Source: Candidatus Faecousia excrementipullorum
GTDB lineage: Bacteria; Bacillota; Clostridia; Oscillospirales; Oscillospiraceae
Direction of reading: 5' to 3'
Length of the DNA stretch: 64,000 nt
NCBI GenBank assembly: GCA_018712825.1
Contig: DVGG01000001.1
Coordinates: 1 to 64,000 of the forward strand
A program made the position numbers and the translations under genes. Shown here in pieces: positions 40,842-50,523 of this stretch (position 1 is its first letter; each line of letters starts with the position of its first letter). The notes under the pieces are model-generated. The model was not told the DNA's origin and did not search any database. It saw nothing but the letters and a program-made list of their open reading frames with translations.

Positions 40842-41489
40842 TCACAGCTTTTCCAGCTGGGCAACGCCGCTGACGGGACTGGTCAGCACCCGCGGCCGGG
40901 CAGACTCCGGCAGCAGAGGCAGGCACCGGGCCATGGAGGCCTGGGCCAACAGGAGAATTTCATTTTCTTCCAGCTGGCGGAGAATCTCCGCCGACACCAG
41001 CCGGTCATACCCCTCCAGGTCCCCGGACTGCAGCAGGGCTCCGGCCCCCTCTACCACGTGAGAGGTAACCTCCAGGGTCTTGCCTGCGGCTTTTGCTTTC
41101 CGCAGAATCAAATCTGTGGTAGGGCCCAGTGTGGAGGGCAGGGCTGCCAGCACGGCAATCCGGCTGCCGGCATTCACCGCCGCCTCTGCCATGGGGCCGT
41201 CAATCCGCAGCACCGGCACGGAGCAGAAGCTGCTGCCCTCCTCAATGACACCGCCGATGGAGGAGCAGGCACACAAAATGGCATCGGGCTTCAAAGTCTG
41301 GGCCATGGCAAGCTGGGTATACAGCCGGGCACGCACCCCCGGGGTAATGGCCCCAGCCTGATTGATTTCCGGCAGAATGCTGTCATCCAGAAGATTGGCA
41401 ACCTGCCAGGGCTGGGAGAGGTTCCCCACCAGCTGTCCCAAAGAAGGGATGGTGGCAGGGGTTGTATGGATAATCACCAGTTTTTTCAT
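40842..41489 (-). CDS. Aspartate/glutamate racemase-superfamily protein
   Basis: 215 residues with the two-lobed fold of the Asp/Glu/hydantoin racemase superfamily. The first catalytic-type Cys block is ILCACSSIGGVIEEG (about 72-86). In the second block (LLLAQASMARCLPL, about 180-193) the usual Cys position appears to be Gln or Ala, with a Cys a few residues later, so racemase chemistry is not assured. It lies between the FGGY kinase (3 bp) and an aldolase (14 bp), which suggests it isomerises or decarboxylates a sugar-acid intermediate. Confidence 0.75.
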   Translation of the reverse strand: MKKLVIIHTTPATIPSLGQLVGNLSQPWQVANLLDDSILPEINQAGAITPGVRARLYTQLAMAQTLKPDAILCACSSIGGVIEEGSSFCSVPVLRIDGPMAEAAVNAGSRIAVLAALPSTLGPTTDLILRKAKAAGKTLEVTSHVVEGAGALLQSGDLEGYDRLVSAEILRQLEENEILLLAQASMARCLPLLPESARPRVLTSPVSGVAQLEKL

Positions 41490-41503
41490 AGTAAATGCCC
41501 CTT

Positions 41504-42382
41504 TTATGCCTGATTGCTGGCAAAAAGATAATTTTCAATCCGGTCTTCCACCAGAGCCTGCACCGCTGCGGCGCCCCGCTCCAATTCCTCCCGGGGCAGG
41601 CGGAGCAGCTCTGCGTTGGGCATTCTGGTCACCCCCAGCTCCTTCTGGAAGGCCAGCTCCAGGTCCGTTGCAATGTTGATTTTGGCAATGCCGCCGATAC
41701 CGTCCAGGGCAATGGCCCGGTGTACCGTCTGTGCCGGCAGACCGGAGCCGCCGTGGAGCACCAGGGGCGCATTGGTCAAGGCACGAATCTTCTTCAGCCG
41801 GTCAAAGTCAATCTTGGGGTCCTTTACGGGATACACACCGTGGGCGGTGCCGATACTCACTGCCAGGGAGTCGCATCCGGAACGGGCCAAAAAGTCCGGA
41901 ACCTGCTCCGGCAGGGTGTAAAGGGCTTCGTCGCCGCCGGTTTCCAGCTTGTCGGCGCCGCCGATGTTCCCCAGTTCCGCCTCCACCGCCACATCCCGGT
42001 CATGGGCATATTCCACCACCTTCCGGGTCAGGGCGATATTCTCCTCGTAGGGCAGCTTGGAGCCGTCAATCATCACCGACTGGAAGCCTGCCTCAATGGC
42101 TTCAAACACGGTTTCCGGGTCATAGGTGTGGTCCAGATGGAGCACCACCGGCACCGTTACGCCCTCCACCGCCTGGTAAAAGGCCCGGGCAAATTCCTTT
42201 GCCGTGAGGGAAAACCACTTCAGCTCATTGGAGGAAATCTGCACCAGCACCGGAGCATTTTTCTTCTGGGCTGCCCGGACAACGGCAGAAATCAGCACCG
42301 TGTTCCGGGGAGAGAAGGAGCCCAGGGCATAGCCCTTCCGGTTGGCCCGGGCATAAGCTTCCAGAATCTCATTTCTTTTCAT
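41504..42382 (-). CDS. Class II ketose-bisphosphate aldolase (second Fba-like)
   Basis: 292 residues. Class II FBA/tagatose-type motifs: HLDHTYDPE (about 82-90, zinc ligands), EAELGNIGGAD (about 133-143), HGVYPVKDPK and HGGSGLP (about 208). It is distinct from the housekeeping fba at 26955. Clustered with kinases and a SIS isomerase, it probably cleaves a ketose 1,6-bisphosphate or related product into dihydroxyacetone phosphate and an aldehyde. Confidence 0.9.
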   Translation of the reverse strand: MKRNEILEAYARANRKGYALGSFSPRNTVLISAVVRAAQKKNAPVLVQISSNELKWFSLTAKEFARAFYQAVEGVTVPVVLHLDHTYDPETVFEAIEAGFQSVMIDGSKLPYEENIALTRKVVEYAHDRDVAVEAELGNIGGADKLETGGDEALYTLPEQVPDFLARSGCDSLAVSIGTAHGVYPVKDPKIDFDRLKKIRALTNAPLVLHGGSGLPAQTVHRAIALDGIGGIAKINIATDLELAFQKELGVTRMPNAELLRLPREELERGAAAVQALVEDRIENYLFASNQA

Positions 42383-42403
42383 GTTACTTGCCTCCCAAAT
42401 TTT

Positions 42404-42991
42404 TTACCGGATGTGCCGGGGGTTGCCCAGCAGCTCCGCCCAGATGGAGGATTGGGCAATGTGCTCCGCCGTCTCACAGCGGCACAAGGCATCCTCCGGG
42501 TTCTTTCCGCAGCACAAAAGGCCGTGGTTTTGCAGCAAAATCGTATTGTAGCTCCCGGCAAAGGGGCGCACCGCCTCCACCAGCTCCCGGGAGCCTGCAG
42601 GGGCATAGGGTGCCAGGGCGGTACTGCCCACAATCTCCTTCATTTGCAGCAGGTAGTCCTCCGGGATGGGTCTGCCGGCAATGGCATAGGCACAACAGGC
42701 CACCGGGTGGGCGTGGATGATACATTTCACATCCGGCCGGGCTTCATAAATCATTTTGTGGAGGGGAAATTCCTTGGTTACTCTCCCCTGTCCCTCCAAA
42801 AGGCTTCCGGACATGTCCGTCACCAGCATATCCTCCGGTGCGAGGCTGCCTTTGTGCCGGGAGGAGGGGGTGATGACCAGGAGGTCATCAACTCCCCGGA
42901 TGCTTACATTTCCCTCGGAGCCGGCAAGAATCCCGGATTCATACAGCCTCCGGCACAGCCGGGACAATTCTTCTCTTTCCGCTTCCAGCAT
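42404..42991 (-). CDS. Class II aldolase/adducin family protein (FucA-like)
   Basis: 195 residues from ATG 42991 (TTGGAGTGATTGGC upstream); the GTG in the track overlaps the GH38 stop. Zinc ligands: HAHPVACCAYA (about 92-102, H-x-H) and the third His in NHGLL (about 155); Glu in KEFPLH (about 75) is the likely base. Relatives are fuculose-phosphate aldolase and the 3-oxo-tetronate 4-phosphate decarboxylase OtnC. With DUF1537 in the same operon the OtnC-like role is attractive but unproved. Confidence 0.87.
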   Translation of the reverse strand: MLEAEREELSRLCRRLYESGILAGSEGNVSIRGVDDLLVITPSSRHKGSLAPEDMLVTDMSGSLLEGQGRVTKEFPLHKMIYEARPDVKCIIHAHPVACCAYAIAGRPIPEDYLLQMKEIVGSTALAPYAPAGSRELVEAVRPFAGSYNTILLQNHGLLCCGKNPEDALCRCETAEHIAQSSIWAELLGNPRHIR

Positions 42992-42996
42992 GCCAA

Positions 42997-45417
42997 TCAC
43001 TCCAATTCCAACAGGTTGGTCTCTGTCCAGGTGTCTGCATCCACCCGGAGGGTCTTGATCTCCCAGGGAGTGAAGGTCAGGATCTTTTCCGCAGACAGGA
43101 AGGGCAGCGCCACTTTCGCCTGGGCAGGCTGTCCGGTGGTCTCCCGGAGCCGCACCACCACGCCCTTCCCATCCTCGGCAGCTTTGAGAACCGTCAGCTG
43201 CACCTGAGAGGTGGACACAGAGGCGAAGGATGCCTTCTGGGGAAGGATGCCCGGGTGATAGGTTTCAAAAAGGGCAATGGGCTTTGCCAGCATGGTCTGG
43301 GAAAGCTGGGCTGTCCGGGACTGCTCCCAGCTGCCCGTATGGGGATACAGGGCATAGGTAAACTCGCTCATCCCCTGGTCAATATAGTCATAGGTGATGT
43401 TCTCATCCGGCACGTAGGGGGTATGGTGGGCAAAAATGGGGCTGCGGAGCACCGTCAGGTATGCCTCCTGGTTCAAGGTGCTGCAGGCCGAACGGGTATC
43501 CGTCAGGATGGAAAGGCCGGCAATGGCAGTTTCCATGCCCGGGTTGGTGCCCTCCAGATCCATGAACTTCTCCATGGGAAATTCCTGGCCGTTGGGCTCC
43601 CGGCCCACCACGCCGTAGGGAATTTCGTAGGAGCAGCGCAGGTAATTCAGCTGCATGGGGAACCGGAGCTTCAGCATCTTCATCTTTTCCTGCCAGTCCA
43701 CCCGCACCCGGACATAGACCTGGGGCAGGGCCCGGTAGAGGATAAAGTCCTGCTGCAAAGTGGACTTTCCGTACCGGTAGACAGCACGGATGACTTTCCG
43801 CACGGAACCGGATTCCAGGCAGAACATCCGCTCCAGGGCGAAGGTGCCTGCCTCCCGGTCAAACTGATACACCCCGTGGGACCAGGTGTCGCTTTGGTCG
43901 TCTATCACCACCGGGATGGCTGCGGGTGCCTTGAAGAACTGGGTGCCGTCGGCCTTGTTTTCCAGGGCGGCAATGCCGCCGGTGGTCTCGTCCATGGCAA
44001 GGCTTACAAAGGCATTTTCCAGGGCGAGGGCGGTATCTGCCTCCTGCTGGGGATTTTCCAGATTTTCCCGGATGGCCAGCCGGTACACCCGGTAGCCCAG
44101 AGCCGGCAGCTGTGCCACAAACACCATCCGGCTTCTGCCGTTGCAGGCTGCCTCAGACTGGACCAGCTGGTAGGGAATCAGGTGGTTTTCTTCATCCAGC
44201 AGCACCGTGTGGGGCTTGGGGGTGACCATCTCCACCTCCACCGGAAGCTTCCCTTCAAAGGCATTGGGGTTAAACACCACCAGGGGCCGCATGCCCTCTT
44301 CCTTGGGGATGTCAATGCTCCAGGTAAGCCTTTGCAAAGCGCCGTTGGCTGCGTGGTCGGCGATGGTGGCGGCATAGCCGTACTCCTGCAGGGCATCCTC
44401 ACAGGCAGAACGGATGCTGGTGCCGGCCATAATGTCATGGAACTGATTGAACAGCACCGTTTTCCAGGCCTTGGTCAGCTCCTCCATGGGATAGGGGTAA
44501 TCCCGGAGGGCATTGGCAAGAACCGACAGCTTTTCCGCTGTCAGGAGCTTCTCCTCCGTGCGGCGGTTGGCGGCCTTGATCCGCATCTCTGCGCTGTAAC
44601 AGCCGCTGGAATGGTGCAGCAGCTCTCCGTATACCTTGGGAAGGGCCTTGCGGCTTTCCCGCACCTCCCGGAAATACCGGTCGGGAGAGGAGAGCACCAG
44701 CTCCGGCAGATCCTGCCGCTGGTTCATCTCGTGCAGGCTCTTGATATTTTTTACTGTGGGAGCGCCGCCGTGGTTCCCCACGCCGTAAAAGCTCATCATC
44801 TGCGCCCCTTCCTCTTTCATCAGGTTGGCGCAGCGCTCCACATGGCCTGCCAGCTGGTCCGGCCAGGAGCAGTATTCAAAGGGAATCCGGTAAGCCATGA
44901 CCGTGGAGCCGTCGGGGGCTTCCCAGGTAAAGGTCTCCCCTTCCAGGTGCTTTTCGTGACGGCCGGGGCGCATGAACACATAGCCGTCCATTCCCTGCTT
45001 TTTCAGTATCTGGGGCAGCATGGCATTGTGGCCGAAGCTGTCCACATTGTAGCCGAACTCTGCCATTTTTCCGAATTTCTCCAGGAAGTACCGCTGGGCA
45101 TACAGGCCCTGGCGGACAAAGGACTCCCCGTCCGGGGCGTTGCAGTCCGGCTGAATCCACCAGCCGCCTGCCAGCACCCACCGGCCTTCCGCCACCCGCT
45201 TGCGGATTTCCTCAAACATCTGGGGGTCGTTCTCCTCAATCCAGGCGTAGTAGGCCCCGGCGCTGCAGGTGAAGATAAAGTCGTCAAACTCCTCCATCCG
45301 GTCCAGGGCGGAGCGGAAGGTGGCCTTGATTTCCTGGAAGCCCTCCTGCCAGCGCCACAGCCATACCGGGTCGATATGGGCGTTTCCAATCATATGCATT
45401 TTCTTAGCCTTTTCCAT
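42997..45417 (-). CDS. Alpha-mannosidase, GH38 (first copy)
   Basis: 806 residues, no signal peptide. Catalytic N-terminal domain: MIGNAHIDPVWLWRW (zinc His/Asp), nucleophile Asp in NVDSFGHNAMLP (about 124) and FNQFHDIMAGTSIR (His zinc ligand). The large C-terminal beta domain follows. GH38 enzymes remove alpha-linked mannose from N-glycan type or mannan oligosaccharides. The paralogue follows directly upstream with an 18-bp gap. Confidence 0.93.
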   Translation of the reverse strand: MEKAKKMHMIGNAHIDPVWLWRWQEGFQEIKATFRSALDRMEEFDDFIFTCSAGAYYAWIEENDPQMFEEIRKRVAEGRWVLAGGWWIQPDCNAPDGESFVRQGLYAQRYFLEKFGKMAEFGYNVDSFGHNAMLPQILKKQGMDGYVFMRPGRHEKHLEGETFTWEAPDGSTVMAYRIPFEYCSWPDQLAGHVERCANLMKEEGAQMMSFYGVGNHGGAPTVKNIKSLHEMNQRQDLPELVLSSPDRYFREVRESRKALPKVYGELLHHSSGCYSAEMRIKAANRRTEEKLLTAEKLSVLANALRDYPYPMEELTKAWKTVLFNQFHDIMAGTSIRSACEDALQEYGYAATIADHAANGALQRLTWSIDIPKEEGMRPLVVFNPNAFEGKLPVEVEMVTPKPHTVLLDEENHLIPYQLVQSEAACNGRSRMVFVAQLPALGYRVYRLAIRENLENPQQEADTALALENAFVSLAMDETTGGIAALENKADGTQFFKAPAAIPVVIDDQSDTWSHGVYQFDREAGTFALERMFCLESGSVRKVIRAVYRYGKSTLQQDFILYRALPQVYVRVRVDWQEKMKMLKLRFPMQLNYLRCSYEIPYGVVGREPNGQEFPMEKFMDLEGTNPGMETAIAGLSILTDTRSACSTLNQEAYLTVLRSPIFAHHTPYVPDENITYDYIDQGMSEFTYALYPHTGSWEQSRTAQLSQTMLAKPIALFETYHPGILPQKASFASVSTSQVQLTVLKAAEDGKGVVVRLRETTGQPAQAKVALPFLSAEKILTFTPWEIKTLRVDADTWTETNLLELE

Positions 45418-45435
45418 ATATGTGTCCTTTCCGCC

Positions 45436-47847
45436 TCAGTCCTGAGGCTCCTCCAGAAGGTTCACCCTTTGGAGCTTTCCGGCTTCGAACCGGAAGGTTT
45501 CAATGGCATAGTGCCCCAGGGTGATGGGGAAGGTATTTTCTCCGATTCGCAAGGTGGCCTCCGTGTCCAGGCCGTCGGTTTCCAGCAGCCGAAGAATCAT
45601 GCCGCCCCCGGTTTCCGCTTTCTTCACCAGCACAGGACGCACATTGGCCTTGTCTACCCCGATAAAGCCCTCCCGGATGTCTGCCCCCTTCTGGGGGTTC
45701 CGGTGTACCGAATCCATCAGGTACTGACATTTTACCGTCAGCCGCTCCGCCAGACCGTACAGGTCACTGCCGGAGGCCGGGGCCTTATGGGGCCGGAGCA
45801 AAAGCTTTACCCGATGCTCCCCCAGGTCGGTGTACTCGTAGGTTTCCACCTGGTTATACCAGTCCTTGCTGTTGCCCTGGGCAAAGATGGCGCTGCGGGT
45901 GAGGGTCAGCCGCACCTCATTGCCCACCAGGTTGAAAGCATACTTGCTGTCGTTGGCAATGGTCAGTCCGGAGCCCTTTTCCTCCGCTGCATCCAGGAAC
46001 CGGTGCATATTGAACTCCGTCTCCGCCTCATAGGGACGGTGATGGACACCGTAGGCGGTTTCGGCGGTGGTGGAAGCAATGGCCGGCATGGGCAGGGCCA
46101 GCTTCATCAGGTGCCAGGGATGGTTGAACCGCAGCAGCAGCTCCACCTGCAAAGCATCTGCACCTTTTTCCAGAACATAGTGCATCTCTGCCCGGGTTTC
46201 CTCAAAGTGGCTGCGTACCCGGATTACCTCCCGGAGGGAACCGCTTTCGATTTTCTCCATGGAATCCAGGGTGAATGCCACCTGCCGGTCCTCATAAATC
46301 CGGCCCTGGAGGCCGCCCCAGGCATCCCGCTCATCCCGGTACAGGCACAGCCTTACGGGGGCGGACAGGCTCTCATACCCGGTTTCCAGCTGGGTCAGCC
46401 GTGCAAGGCCGCCGGTGGCCGGGTCAAAGGAGGCCCGGATAATGCTGTTGTCCAGGGTCAGGCAGTGGGGGTTCTGAATCTCAAAGTGGTCATTTTCCAA
46501 AAGTGCGGCCTTATCCCGGGACACATAGAACACCTGCACCCCGTAGGCGGGAACCTCTGCCTGGAACAGGAATCTGCGCCGTCCCCCCAGGGTGGTGTGG
46601 CGCACCTTGGCATCGGTATGAATCCGCTGATAAGGAACCTCGTTCCCTTTGTCGTCCATCAGCTTCAGGTTGTCCTGGCAGAACCATTCCAGCTCTGCCT
46701 CCACCAGGCCCCGGTAGGGCTGGCTGGAAGCATTGCAGACAAACAGAGGGAAGCCGTAGTCTCCCGTGGGAATTTGCTGGCACAGTTTCTGCATGGCAAT
46801 TCCCCGGATAATCCCCGCCTGGGCGCTGACGGAAGCCATCTGCATCATAGCCTCGTCCCGTCCCGCCCGGATGGTGGTGCCCCCAAAGGTATCGTGGAAT
46901 TCATTGAACAGAAGGAGCTTCCAGAGATTTTTCATCTGGGCCGTCTCCGGCATCCAGCCGCCCCCTGCCAGCTGCACCATGCCCATGAGCCGGTCTGCCT
47001 CCATAAGCCGCTGCTCTGTCTGGCGGTACAGACGCTTGAAGGGGGCGTCGATGCTGTAGCAGCCGGGGTTGATTTTTTCAAAGGGCCCGGTAAGGGTGGG
47101 CTGATTTTCCGTATCTGCCTCCCGGAAGAAGGTATCCAGGGTGGCAAAGTGAAGCCGGGTATCCGGGAAGCTGTCCTTCAGGCTGCGGATGCTCTCGATA
47201 TTGGCCTTGGTGGGGCCGCCGCCGTGGTCTCCCACGCCGTAAAAGACCGCCATCTTGTCCCACTGGGGTGTCCGGTCCAGGGTATCCTGGATGTTTTTCA
47301 CTGTGGGGTCGTGGAACCAGGTGGTGTACTCCCCCGGCAGGCACAGGGCCTGCACCCGGCTGCCGTCCGGCCCCTCCCAGCAGAACAGAGACTGCTGAAT
47401 CCGGGGGCGCATGAACACATATGTGTCCATGCCGGACTTGGAGAGAATCTGGGGCAGGGCACCGCTGTGTCCAAAGCTGTCGATGTTAAAGCCGATATGG
47501 CAGCGGACACCCAGCTTCTCCTGCAAATAGTGCTGCCCGTAAAGTCCGTGGCGGACAAAGGCCTCGCCGCAGGGGAGCAGGCAGTCCGGCTCGATGAACC
47601 AGCCCCCTACCAGCTCCATCCGCCCCTCCTGAATCCGCTCCTTCAGCCGGGAGAACAGCTCCGGGTCAATCCGCTCAATCCACTCCAGAAATGCGGTGGA
47701 GGAGCAGGTGAACCGGAACTCCGGATATTCCTCCATCCGGTCCAGGGCAGAGGACAAGGTGGCCTTGACCTCCTGCATACCCTCCTCCCAGGTCCAGAAC
47801 CACACCGGGTCGATGTGGGAGTTGCCAATCATGTATAAGTCTTTCAT
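45436..47847 (-). CDS. Alpha-mannosidase, GH38 (second copy)
   Basis: 803 residues from ATG 47847 (CGGAGGGATACT upstream); the track start 90 bp earlier lacks a ribosome site. Motifs: MIGNSHIDPVWFWTW, NIDSFGHSGALP (nucleophile Asp), FNEFHDTFGGTTIR. Same architecture as the first copy but with low identity outside the motifs, so an old duplication or separate acquisition. Two GH38 enzymes with different specificity would allow stepwise trimming of mixed alpha-mannose linkages. Confidence 0.93.
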   Translation of the reverse strand: MKDLYMIGNSHIDPVWFWTWEEGMQEVKATLSSALDRMEEYPEFRFTCSSTAFLEWIERIDPELFSRLKERIQEGRMELVGGWFIEPDCLLPCGEAFVRHGLYGQHYLQEKLGVRCHIGFNIDSFGHSGALPQILSKSGMDTYVFMRPRIQQSLFCWEGPDGSRVQALCLPGEYTTWFHDPTVKNIQDTLDRTPQWDKMAVFYGVGDHGGGPTKANIESIRSLKDSFPDTRLHFATLDTFFREADTENQPTLTGPFEKINPGCYSIDAPFKRLYRQTEQRLMEADRLMGMVQLAGGGWMPETAQMKNLWKLLLFNEFHDTFGGTTIRAGRDEAMMQMASVSAQAGIIRGIAMQKLCQQIPTGDYGFPLFVCNASSQPYRGLVEAELEWFCQDNLKLMDDKGNEVPYQRIHTDAKVRHTTLGGRRRFLFQAEVPAYGVQVFYVSRDKAALLENDHFEIQNPHCLTLDNSIIRASFDPATGGLARLTQLETGYESLSAPVRLCLYRDERDAWGGLQGRIYEDRQVAFTLDSMEKIESGSLREVIRVRSHFEETRAEMHYVLEKGADALQVELLLRFNHPWHLMKLALPMPAIASTTAETAYGVHHRPYEAETEFNMHRFLDAAEEKGSGLTIANDSKYAFNLVGNEVRLTLTRSAIFAQGNSKDWYNQVETYEYTDLGEHRVKLLLRPHKAPASGSDLYGLAERLTVKCQYLMDSVHRNPQKGADIREGFIGVDKANVRPVLVKKAETGGGMILRLLETDGLDTEATLRIGENTFPITLGHYAIETFRFEAGKLQRVNLLEEPQD

Positions 47848-47879
47848 AGTATCCCTCCGTGGGTGCTTCCGGCCTGGGG

Positions 47880-50510
47880 TCAGAAGGTTTTGGTGGTGAT
47901 TCTCTTTTGGGGCAGGGTGCTTTGCCGGGCAAGCCATGCTTCATAATCCGTCTTTACCCCCGTGAGAGCCGCAAGACTCTGCCGGGCGCTGTGGCTCAGA
48001 GGCAGCTGGGGCAGGTTCAGGCAGGCAAGAAGCCCTTCATAGCCTTTCCTTCTGCCGTTGGCTGCCAGAGCCCGGTACATAAGGTAGCGCAGCATCAGAA
48101 GCCGCTCCTTCAGCAAATCCCCCCGGGGCAATTCCTGGGCCTTTGCCAGCTCGGGAAGCTCCGAAAGTGCCTCCAGCCAGTCCAGAAGCTTAACGCTTCC
48201 GTTTCGCTCCGCCACAAAGGCGAAGCTCTCCAAATAGGGGAAAATCCCCTGGGAAATGCTGTTGTAATCCCGTTTTTCCCGGGTAATCCGGGAGAAAACC
48301 ATAGAAAATGGGCCTTCACACCACCGGGGCGGCACATAGGCCAGCAGGTTCAAATCATATACCGGCTCCGGCATCACGCCGTGATCCGGCAAAAGCTGGA
48401 CGCAGGTGGCGGGGCCGGTACGCTCCGGCAGGGTGTCCCCTGCCAGTCTGTTTTCCAAATCCTTTACAAATTCCTGGCAGTAAGTCTCGCTTCCATGCCA
48501 GAGGGACAGCCGCAGCAGGAAGGGACGGGCCTTTGCCTCCGCCCCGGATTCCAGGGCTGCCTCCACAAGGGGCAGCACCCTCTCCCTTTCTGCACACATC
48601 AGCTCCAGGTAGGGTTGCCGGTCATTCTCGCAGTCCGTAAAGCCTGCATCCACCCAGTGGGTACGCACCTTTCCCGACAGGGCTTTTATCCAGTCCTCCG
48701 GGTTTCGGCTTCCCGCCGCCGGGGCATAGCAGGGGTCACCGGAGAAGGCTTCCGTCAGCCGGGAAAGCTGTTCCGGGGGCAGCGCCTCCGGGGCCGTCCC
48801 CAGCTTCCGGCAATGGGCAATGAGATTTCCCATCACCGCTCCCTGGTGCATCAGATCCTTTTGCATCCGAATGCTGGGGAACACATCATGGGAGGCGCTG
48901 ATGGCTTTGCCCAGAACGTACAGCCCCGGAATCCGGTTTCCCTCCGGCGTCACCGGAGTCAGGGCAGATAAGGGGATCTCCATTTTCGTCTGGGGCGGCA
49001 GGGCGCCGCAGTAGACCATGTCCGCCGTTACCTTGCCCTTGGGGTCATAGTTGGAATAGCAGGTATATAAGGTATCCGGAAAATGGGTGTGGCAAATCAA
49101 ATCCTTCAGGGTCAGCCAGGTCTTGCCCCGGATGTGCCGGCTCTCCCGGACGACACCGCAGCTGCCATGGTCGAAAAGGCCCTCCCCAAAGTGTCGGGCT
49201 TCCAGGACAAATCGGGTATAATCCAGCGGGTCATCCAGGCACATCATGGCGCTGAAATTGTTCCGGTAGGTATCTGCCCGGGGATACTGGGCCAGGGAGG
49301 CCCAATAGGTCAGGCAGTCCCGGTCATTGCCGTATTGGAAGTCGGCTCCCGCAAACACCGCCAGATCTCCGTCCCCTGTGGCATCCAGAAGATAGGTTCC
49401 CCGGAGGAACCGTACGCCGTCCTCTCCCGCCGCTGCCACACCGGCCGGGCGGTTATCCCCCTCCCAGATACCGAATACCACCGTACCCAGGTGTACCTCC
49501 ACTCCGGCTTCCACCAGAAGCTTCAGTAGTGCCGTGGCTTTGATGTCCGGGTTCCAGCTGTCCACCGGCCCCCAGAGGCCGGGCAGGTCCTTCCAATCTT
49601 TTTGGGGGGTCAGGGTCTTTACCAGCTGGTCCACCTGGTCTGTATCCCGGTACCGTGTTCCGAACCAGTAGGCGCTTACGCCGCCTATGGTGCCGGTACC
49701 CCCCAGGGCATAGCCTGGTTCCACCAGTGCCACCCGGCAGCCCCCCCGGGCAGCCGCCAGGGCCGCCATACATCCGGAAGTTCCGCCGCCGGCTACCACC
49801 ACATCATAGGAAAGGGCACAGCCTTCCAGGGTGCCGTCCACGGTCAGAACAGGGTATTTCCCCTCCCGGCTGGGGTCTTGCCGGGACAGGACCCGGTGGG
49901 TTTTCATAATCTTTTCCTCCCGGGACGGGGCTTTTTTCTGTCCCCCTCCCCGGAGGGCAAAGCGGCCCAGCCGCCACTTTTCTTCCAGTCCGTCCGCCTG
50001 ATAGCGGTGAAGGAGGGCCATCCGGGCTCCCAGCAGCCGCCGGGCCAGAGAGGGCTCCGCCGCCGCCGGATTTTCTGTTTCCAGAATCCGGATTTGCTCC
50101 GGTGCATCCCGGTTCGTCAGCCAGGCCCGGAAGGTAATATCTCCCAATTCCTCCCGGAAGTCCTCCACCCGGCGGGTAAGGATTCCGGCCAAGCCGAATT
50201 TTCCTGCCAGCCGCACCAGAATTTTCTCTTTCTCCCGGGGCGTCCGGTCCACCACCCATACACCGTAAAGGAGGGTAATTCCGGCACGCCGGCAGCTTTC
50301 CTCCAGCTGCTTTTTCCGGAGGTCCGGCAGGGTATCCAAAGGTGCATGGAGGGTCAGTTCCTCCGTCCCCAGGAAGGACCGGGAAGTGACCAGAGCCACC
50401 TTGTATCCCGCTTCTGCCAGGCTCAGAGCCTCCGCCACCGCCGGGCCGGAGCTGCCCAGAATCACCGTGTCCACATTTGCCAGAATGGGCAGCTGCTGCG
50501 CAGTATTCAT
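47880..50510 (-). CDS. FAD-dependent oxidoreductase with two dinucleotide-fold motifs
   Basis: 876 residues from ATG 50510 (GGAGGATTCCT upstream). The main FAD site YDVVVAGGGTSGCMAALAAA (about 235-254) starts the FAD_oxidored (PF12831-like) part, with GGTGTIGGVSAYW and DATGDGDLAVFAGAD. An extra N-terminal 220 residues begin VDTVILGSSGPAVAEALSLAEAG, a second Rossmann-like start whose Gly pattern is altered (GSSGPA). So the protein looks like a degenerate FAD domain fused to a working one. Position between GH38 and GH13 genes suggests oxidation of a sugar or glycoside. Substrate unknown. Confidence 0.8.
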   Translation of the reverse strand: MNTAQQLPILANVDTVILGSSGPAVAEALSLAEAGYKVALVTSRSFLGTEELTLHAPLDTLPDLRKKQLEESCRRAGITLLYGVWVVDRTPREKEKILVRLAGKFGLAGILTRRVEDFREELGDITFRAWLTNRDAPEQIRILETENPAAAEPSLARRLLGARMALLHRYQADGLEEKWRLGRFALRGGGQKKAPSREEKIMKTHRVLSRQDPSREGKYPVLTVDGTLEGCALSYDVVVAGGGTSGCMAALAAARGGCRVALVEPGYALGGTGTIGGVSAYWFGTRYRDTDQVDQLVKTLTPQKDWKDLPGLWGPVDSWNPDIKATALLKLLVEAGVEVHLGTVVFGIWEGDNRPAGVAAAGEDGVRFLRGTYLLDATGDGDLAVFAGADFQYGNDRDCLTYWASLAQYPRADTYRNNFSAMMCLDDPLDYTRFVLEARHFGEGLFDHGSCGVVRESRHIRGKTWLTLKDLICHTHFPDTLYTCYSNYDPKGKVTADMVYCGALPPQTKMEIPLSALTPVTPEGNRIPGLYVLGKAISASHDVFPSIRMQKDLMHQGAVMGNLIAHCRKLGTAPEALPPEQLSRLTEAFSGDPCYAPAAGSRNPEDWIKALSGKVRTHWVDAGFTDCENDRQPYLELMCAERERVLPLVEAALESGAEAKARPFLLRLSLWHGSETYCQEFVKDLENRLAGDTLPERTGPATCVQLLPDHGVMPEPVYDLNLLAYVPPRWCEGPFSMVFSRITREKRDYNSISQGIFPYLESFAFVAERNGSVKLLDWLEALSELPELAKAQELPRGDLLKERLLMLRYLMYRALAANGRRKGYEGLLACLNLPQLPLSHSARQSLAALTGVKTDYEAWLARQSTLPQKRITTKTF

Positions 50511-50523
50511 AGGAATCCTCCTG

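Noticed and set aside
43255-47838. 1527-residue plus-strand ORF
   Set aside because: It is antisense to two clear GH38 genes; in GC-rich DNA the reverse frame stays open. No ribosome site or recognisable domain.
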